From positions 13,651,167 through 13,715,166 of the forward strand of contig CM046295.1 of NCBI GenBank assembly GCA_025267735.1: 64,000 nucleotides of DNA. Direction: 5' to 3'. A model generated the notes under the pieces. That model had not been told where the DNA came from. It was given only the letters and a program-made list of their open reading frames with translations, and searched no databases. Positions 47,968-58,671 of this stretch are shown here, one piece after another. Position numbers and translations under genes: made by a program. This stretch comes from Mactra quadrangularis. Lineage: Eukaryota > Mollusca > Bivalvia > Venerida > Mactridae. Every line of letters starts with the position of its first letter. Positions within the stretch are counted from its first letter, which is position 1.

Positions 47968-49561
47968 CTGCAATGTAAGGTAAAAATAGGAATTAATTTA
48001 TAGTACATTTTTGTTTACATTCTGAGAATAAGAAAACCCGGGTCGATAGCGCAGTTGGTAGCGCGCCGGGATTCGAAATCTCGTGTCCCGAAGGGGGTAC
48101 GGGTTCGAATTCCACCCGGGGAGGTTATACCCTTTCATGAAAATTTGACAAAAATGTCAATTTTCCTCCATTGATTTGATAATATGGAGACGTTTCCGGT
48201 CTTCTGGAAGGGTATGTGAGTACTGGTAATAGACAAGAGTCCTGGAAAGCTATGTTAGGTGCGCTGGACGCCGTAAAATGACCTAAATTGTGTTGACACG
48301 GCGTTAAAATCAAATAAAAAAATGAAAATAAGAATACGATCAAATTAGTACGGTATACTTTGGGGGGGGGGGGGAATAGCTCAACCTAAATTTGATAAGC
48401 TCAGAAAATGTTTATGATGTTTTTTGGTTGATGGGATGTGATAGATATAAAAATTGGCTTGTGCTACACAATAACTTTAAGAAATTCCGAGAATTCAAAA
48501 TGGCGTCCAATATGGTGGAAATTCACAAGAAGTTTTGACATACATGTTTATACGTAATCGTTTATGTATAAAAATGTCCATAACATGTACAACAATGATT
48601 AGTAGATATAATAATAGAAAAAAATGTATGAAGTTGCGCTTATTACTTTTGAATAAGCTGAGTTGCTAATTTACATCAACCGATTTCAATGTCACATTTA
48701 GGTCAAGGTCGCATTTATAGAATATCCCTATATGGAAATATGGCTAAGGGATATTTTGGTTCCAAATACACGAATGACTTTTGATTGTTAAGTAACAATA
48801 TTTAGAGAACCATATTTGCAACGACACATGTAGAATTTGCATTCCGTTATAAAGGCCTTATATACAGTATTGCAGTGGTGGCCATTTTGAAAACCAGTTC
48901 GAAGGTTTTTGCGTTACTTAAATAATATATTATGTATCGTTCGGTATATATGAACTAAACAATGAGATAGAAGAGAGGTCTGAAGTGTCAAGCTCAAGGC
49001 AACAACAATGAGGCAAGTTTTACATGTGATTTGAACCAAAGCATCGTCGGCTATATCACGATGCATTAATCAGCTATGCTGCGTTATGTACCTTGGGTCA
49101 TTTGGTTAGGAAAATCTCGTAATCATGAATAAATAGTGAGACAGTTTCATTGGTTCCGCAAGGAAACCAGTGCGGAAAACTAGCCAATGAAATTACGCGT
49201 TGGTTTCTATTTAAAGTAAGAAAACCCAGTATGACGTCATTGTTATTTAAGAGTATCTAATTGTAATTTGAAGAAGATTGGTCTCCCCTGCCTCGTGCAT
49301 ATTCATGAAAACGAGATTGTGCCAGCCAAATTGCCCACGGTACGTATGGACGTATGAAGTGTAACGGAAGAAAGTACTGAGGTTGCCGTCGATGGAACCA
49401 AAGCGGAGATGGCGTTTCAGTGATTACCAGTCCAACGACGTAACCGCTTTGTCTCACTCATGTACTTTGATATCAAATAATAGATGGGTCTTCTAGCTTA
49501 ATTCATCAAAATTTGATATTTGCTTTCATAGTCAAAACAAAATAGAATTAAAACAGCTCAC
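47968..49561 (-). other. Intron 1 of the Lustrin-like gene
   Basis: It contains the family-2 SINE at 48035-48326 and a 13-nt G-run near 48361-48374. The minus frame at 49257-49457 is not supported as an exon. Confidence 0.6.
48035..48326 (+). mobile_element. Full-length tRNA-derived SINE (family 2)
   Basis: The head has A-box TAGCGCAGTTGGTAGCGC and B-box GGTTCGAATTCC. The body contains 'ggacgccgtaaaatgacct' and the 3' end 'gtgttgacacggcgttaaaa', then an A-rich tail. An 8-bp target duplication AATAAGAA lies at 48027-48034 and 48327-48334. The 3' part recurs at 54009-54085, there as an inverted pair. Confidence 0.85.
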
Positions 49562-49616
49562 CTGACATTAATAAAAACACTATAATAGAAAATCCAATAT
49601 GTAATTTAGTCCACAT
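49562..49616 (-). CDS. Lustrin-like gene exon 1: signal peptide
   Basis: ATG at 49616-49614 gives MWTKLHIGFSIIVFLLMS, a classic signal peptide with a Lys-containing n-region and hydrophobic core, ending TCAG|GTGAGC in phase 1. Cleavage is expected around the exon 1/2 junction (..MSVNC). The ATG was chosen because it is the only one that gives a signal peptide and joins in frame to exon 2. Upstream, the 49620-49690 stretch has several ACGT-containing motifs, including the CRE-like GACGTCA at 49639-49645. Confidence 0.82.
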
Positions 49617-52600
49617 TCTTATTTTCTACTTTCTTAAGGACGTCATATATTACGTATCGTCACTCGTTACGTCGTGTGTATAAATTTCCAAAAATTAACA
49701 ATTTTGTCCGAAATATTTGATGCATAAAGTCCACAAGAAATATTTCACTTTTGTAAGTCATCTTTATTGAAAAAACAGTAACAACTGCTTGAAATCGAAG
49801 TTGATGCTAAAACACTAAAAAGTTGGCCTAATTTGTCCTTTTGATATCCACGTGTAGACTGTTTCTCTCTATTTTAACTGGCTAACTGGCTCTCTTTAAA
49901 TGATATCTCCTGTTTTTGATATTAATTGTCATTGGTGAAATATGTTGTCACTTTTTGTGTAGACCCTTTTTCCTCGTAAGTTTCAAATTTTGAACGAATA
50001 CTCACGAAGTACCACGAATGTTTACGATTGTTCACGAAGTTTCACGAAGTATTACCAATAACTTGAATTTCCGTTAGTCGTGGTTATCTACATATAGGCT
50101 AGCACGTTAAGTTGAATTTTTTTCTGTCAATGTTATTCTAAAATTCCTCACGGTTTCACTGTATATATCTTTCTTTTCATTTACTCATTTTAAGAAACAA
50201 AAGACGAGTGCTTATAGAAATCTGTCTTCATTAAAACAGGGTTTCTCTGTTATCTGACCACAAAATCCAAACTTTATATTTTTAGCACTTCAGTATATTC
50301 GAAAGATTATTAAAATACGTACGAAATATCCTTTCCGCTATCAAACTACACAGACCTGTACAAATCATAAAATGTCCATTGACTCACAAAAACACAAGAA
50401 AGCGGTCAACTCAAATATTTTCGTTCAAAAACACACAAAAATACCAAAAAAATACGCGTACTACGCATGAATAACGTTTACGATAATATTAAAAGTCAGG
50501 CGACACTTAGTAAACTTAAACCCAAAATAATAAAAAAAAACTTCAAATCACAAAAACTATCAAAAAATGCATGAATAATGCAGTAAGTCCAGATGTCTAC
50601 GTTTTTTTACAAACTATAACCTATTGTTCATATATTACTCAGTCCCGTATAAAACACGTTGTACAAAATGCATGGTCAAGAACGATATCATTTATGACTA
50701 TACTCTGTATATAATTATGTTTTATGATCACTTGGTCAGTTTTAATTACTGTATGCGTAACAAACGCTCATCAAGCCACGTTACTCAGCGAACCGAAAAA
50801 ATGTCGTACATGTAGCCTTTCTATACTTTCTTGTTTGTTTGATCTTACGCTTTTTTCTTATCTTTTTTCCTTAAAATCTTTAACCGGGGCCCTTAAATGT
50901 ATTAGCGACAGTCTTACGACCGATTTTGGTCGTACATTCTTCTATATTGTATTGTAATATTATGGTAAGTTTTTTTTTGTTAATATGCTGTTTTAGTGCA
51001 CCCAGATTCAAGTTATACCCATACAGTTACACGTACAATGTACCTGTAACAGTCCTCGAACGACTGGTTCATGCTTACCTATGAACAAGATAGGCTACGC
51101 ATTCAAAATATAATCGGCGCAATGCACGGTTAATTTTGATTAAATATTCGTATTCGCTGTTCAGCCATACCGCCAGGGGGATACCCAACGAAAAGATCAA
51201 CAATTAGCGAAGTAAATCACCCATACACAAAGTAAATAGTCAGCAACTACTGTCCGTGATACGCCCTCTTTATTACCAATAACCAATAGTACCATATATT
51301 TTATCCATTTCTCAATACCGGAAGAGAGTATCATAGGTCATACAGGAATGGTAGAGCACATTGTATTGGTTAAAATATAGGTCAAAAGTTGGCTTAGACA
51401 GCTGCGCCGAAAAAAGAAAACGTTATCTGGGCAACTTCAAAATCAGCTTTAATTATTTCTCCAACATATGATTCAAAGTTCAAACTATGTTACATGAATA
51501 AACATTAATTATAATAAAATTACAAGTGGTATATATGGTCTATTCTTCTTTGAATTTAATTTGTCCACAAATTATTAAACGGCATCTGTATTAGGCATGT
51601 ATGAGGTCTGGGGCGTTTAGATCAACGTTGCTTTTTTTTGTTTTAGAAATAACCTATATACACTTGGTTAAATATTCACGTTGGAATTTAATATAGGTAT
51701 GAGTTTTGGGTGCGTAGGCATTCATTCTTGAGTGCGAAGCTCGAGTTATTTATATGACGAAAACAAACGCCTGCCTTCTTTTTATTACAAGCAAAACCAT
51801 ATAAAGATAAACATAAAAAAGTATTTATAAAGTTATTTTGATTCTAGCTTCGCAAATTATTAAAATCATGGTAGCTACATGTAGTATTTTTATCGTATAG
51901 TTATTTAAGTAACATCCGTCGTCAGCTCTTCTAGCTTATTGAAACAGCCGCCCGTTAGTGAGAATTGAATTTATAGCGGTTTAGTCACCAAACCCAGCTG
52001 AGTTGCATTCTTAACAGTACTGACTCACTTTTTTATCGACTTTGTAAAGGAAGGTGACAACCCTTCTTGACAATGGAGCATTGTGAAGTCACGCGACATT
52101 CACAGAAAATTAATTTAATGATCATAATTGACCAGCCTGCTTGTCCTAGTTTTAAATACAGCGGTCAGAATTGCGTACAATAAAAACCCCAAATTACGCT
52201 TGAATAAGACTAAGGCATTGGCGAAAACTTCACCGTCGTAAATTATTCGTCAAACGACCGGACTTACCGTGCATACTGAACTTTATCCCGTCATTTTATG
52301 AAAGAGGATGGTATAAAATCTGTCACTGACCGTAATAAACCGTACCAGCCGTTCGGTCGTAATTATTATAAATAAAGAAACAATGTTTCGACGTTTATAG
52401 TGTACTGGTTGATGACTGACTCAACTCTCGCAGTCGTAACGTGATTAAGCGTGATTTATAGTTACATGTGAATGTCTTTCATCTTTTCTAAAAAATCTTA
52501 CGACAATTTCTCATCGTAAGATAAAAAAGACTTGCGATTCATTTTTGTCGTAAGTTTCCATAAAAAATCACAACTGCCTCGGATTAGTTAGTAGTTGAAT

Positions 52601-53618
52601 ATAGTATCCATTGGTAACTTTATCAATACAGAAAAGGTTCACTAAAACGACCATCAAAATCAATAATCTTAATAGCGGTATGGTCAAAGGGCATTTTTCT
52701 TCTCAAATGTAACATTTGGAATACAAAATTTGTCAAAATTGCACAATTTCGCTATAACTAAGATAGTCATCACGGTGGAACTTTACAGTGCTTTAAAATT
52801 TTGTTTTAAAGCCACTATATGAAGATATATTCATCAACAGTAGAATCGAAAACTGTTGAACAAACATGAAGTTATCAGAATATGCACTAGGGACAAAATA
52901 AACTGTTCAAACCACTCTGCTTTCTAAATTTGATTTTGACTAAGTGTCCATTTCTTTGAAAAGTGGTGTACTTTTATAAGAAGACAGTACATTTATTTAT
53001 ACCCTAACGTTCAATATACCAAGTCCAAAATACTTTTTACAGTTTAATAATGTAATTTGGAGCAGTATTTTCAATGAGAGGACTTCATCTTAGACATACT
53101 GTGATCAAAACTATTGTTTCAAGTATTGACAATCAAATTCTACTTTCGTTTTCGATCTACTTCCACTTTAAAATGCAATACACAACATAAACATATCTAA
53201 GCAATATCTGCATTAAATTAAAAAAATCTTATCATTAAAGGTGTTTGAAATAGATAAATGTCTATTTTCTTTGCAGTTAAAAAACAATGTTACTTTTAAT
53301 AATGGGGCTTTAAGCTCTTCTTTAGAGGTGTGGAAAGTATATATGTATTCGTGACTGATTTTTCATTTTACCTTGAAATAAAATATATAGGAATGAGTTT
53401 TGACGTAGGCTTTTATCCCGAGTACATTAAAATTTTGTAATTTTATAAACGTATCAACACTTATGCCTTTTTTTCTTCCAAGACAAAACATTGACACATT
53501 AATTAAATACCCTTAAATCTGTAATTACTGTTACATCAATGAATACATGTATATTTAACTCAGTAAACTATATTATTGTTACTTTGAGCCTTATTCATAT
53601 ACATGGACATGTATAAAA

Positions 53619-53645
53619 ACTTACGACAAAAAAGCAGTCGTAAGT
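53619..53645. repeat. Hairpin ACTTACGAC / GTCGTAAGT
   Basis: A perfect 9-bp stem with a 9-nt loop. Similar stems occur at 50915-50934, 52496-52521 and 61312-61333. Confidence 0.7.
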
Positions 53646-54008
53646 CAAGAAAATCATAAATTATTCATTTACTCTTTGGAACATGTTTTAAACAATTTCA
53701 AGTTTTAAACTGCTCATTTTCATTTTACATTCGGAATATATATCATCAAATATATTTTTCATAGTCTCTGAGATCGATTAGTGAAAATAGACTTACGATG
53801 TATTTTTCTCGTACGACCAATTTAGTAATTAAGCCAGACAGGTGCACTCAGGGTTATAAATTACCCATTTAATCATAATGAATTTATAATGTGTGATTTG
53901 ATAACCAATATAACTATCAGAATATGTCGCTATTTTATATAAAAAGTATTGTATGTATGACGTGTACAGTATGAAGTAGTGTCGAGGACATCGTCTGATT
54001 TATACATG

Positions 54009-54085
54009 GTTTAACGCCATGTCAACACATTTTGGCCATTTGGACGCCGTAAAATGACCTAAATTGTGTTGACACGGCGTTAACT
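54009..54085. repeat. Inverted pair of SINE family-2 tails
   Basis: 'gtttaacgccatgtcaacac' is followed 35 bp later by 'gtgttgacacggcgttaac', an inverted match. The right half plus 'ggacgccgtaaaatgacct' equals the 3' end of the SINE at 48035. Confidence 0.65.
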
Positions 54086-54437
54086 CCAATAAATAAATTA
54101 CCCAACTAACTCAATACTCTGGGACAAAAAAGTGAACTGGAGAGTAAATAATCTAAGTTGTAAGAACTTGTTCACAATAGACCTAATTCAAATTTATGGG
54201 ACATTCCTTCCGTGCGCAGGCGGTACAAAAATTATTGCTGAAAAGCACGAAATACATATTAGTTACAACAGTCTATTCCTGCTAATAGTATGCAGCTTGT
54301 TTACGAAGTGTCATATTTCTTTCATTTGAATTGAATAGATGTTATCTATCTGAATAGCTAATGGTCGTGTTATGCAAGACAGACTCATAGGTAATTATAC
54401 ATGTGTAAAATCAACAGGCTCTAGCGTTGTAGATTAA

Positions 54438-56030
54438 GTTATTTGTAATCCTGTATTATTTTCATATTTCACATCGTTTTTAATCAATGAGCCTAACATT
54501 CTATCAGACCATTATGTAGTATCATTCTCGTTGAAATGTAAACCTGTCATTGATGTCCCGTTACATGTATATGATGATTATGAGAAGGTTCCTCACCGTT
54601 ATGTATGGAAAAATGATTCCAAAGATTTGTATTTAAATGCTTTACAAAGTGAACAGATTATAACTGATTTAAATAATTTGACAGAAAATATTTCGGATAT
54701 ACATTGTGGTGAAGAACTGAATGATAATTTATCGTCATTCTATGATATATTTAGTAATATTTGTGATCCAATATGTAAAGTTGACTTTAATCATAACCAA
54801 AATTTTAATTGTATGAAGAGAGATAACCAGCCGTGGTTTGATAATGAATGTTTGAATATGAGAAAACAATTTTATGACCATTTAAGTAATTTTAGAAATT
54901 GTAAATCTGAAGATAATAGACGTTTATTCTGTCAGAGTAGAACCATATATAAAAATATCATCCGTAAGAAAAAACTGGCGTTTAACCAGCAAAATACGGA
55001 AAAACTTAATTCTTTGAAACTTAAAAATGCAAAGGATTATTGGAAATTATTAAAGTCAACTTATGTTAAAACTGATTGTACAATTACAATGTCACAATTT
55101 GAAAATTATTTTAAAGCCATAAATGACCCTGATTCTATGTTTTTTCAACCTAATGAGGATATTTTACATTTTAATAACGTTGTTAATGACGAAATCCAAA
55201 TAATGTTTGACGAACTTAACATTCCATTTTCAAATAATGAAATCAAAAATGCTTGTAATGAGCTAAATAATAATAGATCAGGTGGATCAGATTTTGTTTT
55301 AAATGAAATGTTTAAATATGGATATGATTTCATTGGTAATTATATTACTACACTTTTTAATAAAATTTTTAGTATAGGTTATTTTCCACCTGCATGGACT
55401 GAAGGTTATATAGTTCCTTTGTTCAAGCGTGGAGATCAGAATAACACGGAAAATTACCGAGCCATAACGATTCTTAGCACATTTGGAAAGCTTTTTACTA
55501 GGGTACTTAATAACAGACTAAATAAATGGGCCGAAAATTACGATATTTACATTGAATCTCAAGCAGGCTTTCGAAAAAATATGAGTACCGTAGATAATAT
55601 TTTTGTTTTAGATGGATTAATCAATCATTTCATAAATAATAAAAAAGTCCTATATGCTTGTTTTATCGATTTTACTAAAGCGTTTGATTATCTTGTAAGA
55701 GAAAATATATTTTATAAATTGTTTCAAGTTGGTGTATCGGGCAGAATGTTGAGTATTATTAAATCTTTGTATTCTAATGTTAAATCTAGAGTTAAGTTCA
55801 AGAATGAATTAAGTAATTGTTTTGATTGCTACTTAGGTGTCAGACAGGGTGACTGTTTAAGCCCATTTTTGTTTGCTATGTATGTAAACGATTTAGAAAG
55901 TTATATGTCATTAAATGGGTTTAAAGGTATAGACACAGGTTTATTAAAATTATTTTTATTGCTTTATGCAGACGATATTGTTATTTTTTCTGATAATGAA
56001 ATTAATCTTCAGGAAGGTTTAAACATTTGA
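54438..56030 (+). pseudogene. LINE ORF2 part 1: endonuclease end and reverse transcriptase
   Basis: The open frame runs from 54438 to the TGA at 56028-56030. It starts with the endonuclease C-terminal signature NEPNILSDHYVVSFSL and a long linker. RT motifs follow in order: the NYRAITIL block, YACFIDFTKAFD (catalytic Asp), GVRQGDCLSPFLFAMYVNDL and LLYADDIVIF (YADD catalytic pair). The stop falls right after this core (..LQEGLNI-stop), whereas the same frame continues with plausible RT thumb sequence (WEYCDNWKMVVNVQNTKV), so it is a nonsense mutation. The first ATG at 54531 is not the original start. Confidence 0.9.
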
Positions 56031-56145
56031 TGGGAATATTGTGATAATTGGAAAATGGTTGTCAATGTTCAAAATACAAAAGTTCTAATTTTTAAGAAGG
56101 GTAGAGGGACAACTAATTTAAGTTTTACATATAATAATAATTTGT

Positions 56146-57109
56146 TGAAATAGTCAACCAATTTAGTTACCTTGGTATTGTTTTTACCACTACTGGATCT
56201 TTTGAGAAAACGTTTGACGCATTAAGCGGACAAGCCTTGAAATCTATTTTTAAGATGAAAATGTACCTGAATAAATTCCATAATATTAGTGTCAGTCACT
56301 CTCTCGAAATTTTTGATAAATTAATTTTACCTGTTCTTAACTACGGTTCGGAGATATGGGGGTTTTCAGAAGCTAAGAAACTAGAAAATATTCATTTACA
56401 ATTTTGCAAGCAACTTCTTGGGGTTAAAAGACAAACTCAAAATAATTTTATCTACGGTGAACTTGGTAGGGTACCTTTAAAAACAAGAAGATTAGTTTCT
56501 ATTATACGTTTTTGGTTAAAACTTATGCGATGCGACAACAGAAAATTAATTAAACAAACTTACAATCTTTTATTACATGATATTGAAGAAAAACCATATT
56601 TAGTTAATTGGGTTTCTAAAGTTAAGTGTTTATTGCAGTCAACTGGTTTTTACTATGCATGGTTAAATCAAGGAGTTGATAATCATAAATTATTTTTGCA
56701 TCTTTTTTCACTTAGAATTAATGATATATATATACAAAACTGGAATGCAGAAATAAATGAATCTTCTTGTGCTAGCACATATTGTTTGTTTGCTAAATTT
56801 GAATTTAAACCATATTTTAACATTATTAACATACAGAAATATAGATTTTCCTTTACTAGATTATTATTGTCAAGCCATAGATTAGAAGTAGAAGTAGGAC
56901 GCTGGAATAAAGTACCTCGAAACGAACGTAAATGTAAATTTTGTGGAAATTTAGAGGACGAATTTCATTTTATATTAGAATGTTCATTGTATTTAAGTTT
57001 AAGAAAAAAATATATAGATTGTTACTTCTGGAAACGTCCAAATATACCAAAATTCATACAACTGTTTACATCAACCGATTCTAATACTATTCAAAATTTA
57101 GCTGTTTAG
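56146..57109 (+). pseudogene. LINE ORF2 part 2: thumb and C-terminal zinc-binding region
   Basis: This is a different frame from part 1; the switch lies about 56,146-56,152. It reads IVNQFSYLGIVFTTTG and later LPVLNYGSEIWGF, both typical post-RT LINE sequence, and near the end CKFCGNLEDEFHFILEC, a C-x2-C-x7-H-x4-C zinc-binding motif. It stops at 57109. With the nonsense codon upstream, this copy has two lesions and is otherwise well preserved. Confidence 0.88.
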
Positions 57110-57404
57110 ATTTACAAAAGTTTTAAATTACGAGACAGTGTGGTATATGTTTAAATATTTCTCAATAATCTTCTCTATTTGATCATTGTTAAATTGTGTT
57201 TCGCACTTTCCTCATCATAACTGTATTTGTACTTATACGCCATTACCGATTTATTCAATTGAACGTATTTATACCATATATATTATTTACTTCTGTATTG
57301 TATTTATGTTGTAATATTTGCATAACTTGTAAACTGTTGGGCGTCATGCCCTATGTTTATTGAATAAAGTATCTATCTATCTAAAAAAAAAAAAAAAAAA
57401 AAAA

Positions 57405-57937
57405 TCTACACTTAAGTGAAAAAGTTCTATACAATAATTCAAGTAGTTTGGTTAATTTTATTCCTTCTTCCGGGTTTCAATTTGTAGTTTTTTTATTGTT
57501 GTATAAAGAGTGTACAAATATGATTTTACTTAGATGAAAATATTACTTTTGGATTTATATGTGCTCGTTAGAGGAAAATACATGAAGGGAATTGATTTAG
57601 CTAACAAATAAGCGGTATATCCTATATTTTTATGTTGTTTTTTTTTCTTTTGTGAGGCGTATTATTTTTGTTTATATCAAGAGCAAGTGAATTATTCTTT
57701 ATTTCACCTCGAAATAATAAAAATCGAATACTGACCTTTTCACGACTAAATAATTTTAAAATGTTTAACTTAACCATTTTCGCAACTCATTGTCATATTT
57801 CCCATTTTTTAATAAAAAATAATAATCGCATTCTCTATATTTTAAATGACATCAATAAGCTTAGTGAGTTGTACGATTTTCACAAAATTAACACCTAATA
57901 TTTGGTTACAGCAAAGGTGATATCAAACCAAACGAAG
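57405..57937. other. Upstream region of the multi-EGF receptor gene
   Basis: AT-rich; no promoter element can be pinned down. The open frame at 57668-57898 ends just before the signal-peptide exon and shows no recognisable features. Confidence 0.5.
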
Positions 57938-57986
57938 ATGATGTTGCTGACATTGGTTGTTTTGTTTGTATGCTGCTTTAACTGTG
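57938..57986 (+). CDS. Multi-EGF receptor exon 1: signal peptide
   Basis: Two consecutive ATGs (57938, 57941) open MMLLTLVVLFVCCFNC, a strongly hydrophobic signal peptide, ending TGTG|GTAATT in phase 1. Joined to exon 2 it reads ..FNCGIAQDEPVCK. The long frame over exon 2 starting at a TTG (58575) is intron read-through, which is why this exon is needed. Confidence 0.8.
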
Positions 57987-58011
57987 GTAATTTTCTTTTT
58001 TATCAATTCAT

Positions 58012-58296
58012 AGGCGGATCCAGCGGAGGGATCAGAGGGGTCCGGAACCCCCCTTGGAATTTCCAAAATGTACCGGTTCATAGGTGAATTTCTTGACTGT
58101 AAGTCATTTTTCGTAGCGTGAAGCAATATTTTTTTCGGTGCTTAAAACATATTTAATGGTTATGTAGTTTATATTATTGATATGTTGCATTAGTCTGCTG
58201 CAAAATGTGTATAATGTAGTTGTGGTTCGAAAGTTTGGATCCCCCTAGAAGAAGTTCGGACTCCCCCCCCTAGAAAAAATCCGGGATCCGCCCCTG
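58012..58296 (+). mobile_element. hAT-type MITE in intron 1 of the receptor gene
   Basis: It has the same family ends as the array copies (GGCGGATCCAGCGG ... GGGATCCGCCCCTG) and is flanked by near-identical octamers CAATTCAT (58004-58011) and CAATTTAT (58297-58304), the 8-bp duplication expected of hAT elements. It starts 25 bp after the exon 1 donor. Confidence 0.8.
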
Positions 58297-58671
58297 CAAT
58301 TTATTACATACATAGTCTTTATGTGTCATTTTGTTTAGTTTTTATAGTAGGTGTCTGTTAGTTTTGTCAGACGTTTAATAATACAAAAATATCCTTATTG
58401 AAGTACATTATAATACTAGCTCAAGAATCTTGATAACCTCGGGATATGTTCAACAAATGAATAGACAGACAGAAGTGTTAAAATCATGATATTGAAATTG
58501 AATATGGAATATATCGTCAGATCTTTATGAAACTTCATACAATGATAATATACCATGCGTAACCACAACTCTACTTGGCTTTATCATGGATTATTTCCCT
58601 TTGTAATTTTTGCATTAAATCCGGCTTTAATGTGGTTGCCACATTATATTTCTTGTTTTTTGTTTGTGTAG

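Larger units (their letters stand above)
8790..49616 (-). other. Lustrin-like secreted matrix protein gene (8 exons, 1270 aa)
   Basis: Coding exons, 5' to 3' on the minus strand: 49616-49562, 47967-47542, 46810-46433, 14959-14840, 14413-14171, 13086-12949, 12362-10083, 8962-8790. They sum to 3813 nt, an exact multiple of three, with GT/AG borders and phase 1 at every junction. The product has a signal peptide, nine cysteine modules of the pattern C-x(10-12)-C-x(5-6)-C-x(5)-C-x(4)-CC, a Pro-rich linker, a long Pro/Thr repeat region and a C-terminal WAP domain. Haliotis Lustrin A, a nacre matrix protein, shares this order (Cys-rich and Pro-rich blocks, WAP-like end). A role in shell or other extracellular matrix is inferred. 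Related EB/Lustrin-cysteine proteins occur outside shells, and extra exons inside the 31.5-kb third intron cannot be excluded. Confidence 0.85.
49617..54437. other. Intergenic region between the two divergent host genes
   Basis: No gene recognised. Contents: TTCACGAAGT-type short repeats (about 50003-50052), hairpins with TTACGAC/GTCGTAA stems (50915-50934, 52496-52521, 53619-53645), a repeat segment at 51,270-51,430 related to 63,020-63,170, one at 51,437-51,560 related to intron 5 of the Lustrin-like gene, and the palindromic SINE-tail copy at 54009-54085. The + frames near 50,624-50,957 are low complexity. Confidence 0.55.
54438..57404 (+). mobile_element. Non-LTR retrotransposon (LINE), 5'-truncated
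   Basis: The element begins inside the end of its apurinic-type endonuclease domain, has a complete reverse transcriptase and C-terminal region, and then a 3' UTR with a hairpin GGGCGTCATGCCC (57339-57351), AATAAA (57363-57368), 'tatctatctatct' and a 22-nt poly(A). ORF1 and most of the endonuclease are absent, as usual for incomplete target-primed insertion. No target duplication was found. The clade is not assigned; a phylogeny of the RT domain would decide. Confidence 0.9.

Noticed and set aside
50624..50957. Two overlapping + frames upstream of the Lustrin-like promoter
   Set aside because: Low-complexity, no start context, no cysteine or domain pattern, and the second overlaps the hairpin repeat.
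58575..58671. Signal sequence directly upstream of the EGF exon (TTG start)
   Set aside because: There is no ATG, and a strong acceptor TTTGTGTAG lies at 58671; the ATG exon at 57938 joins in phase and gives a better signal peptide.
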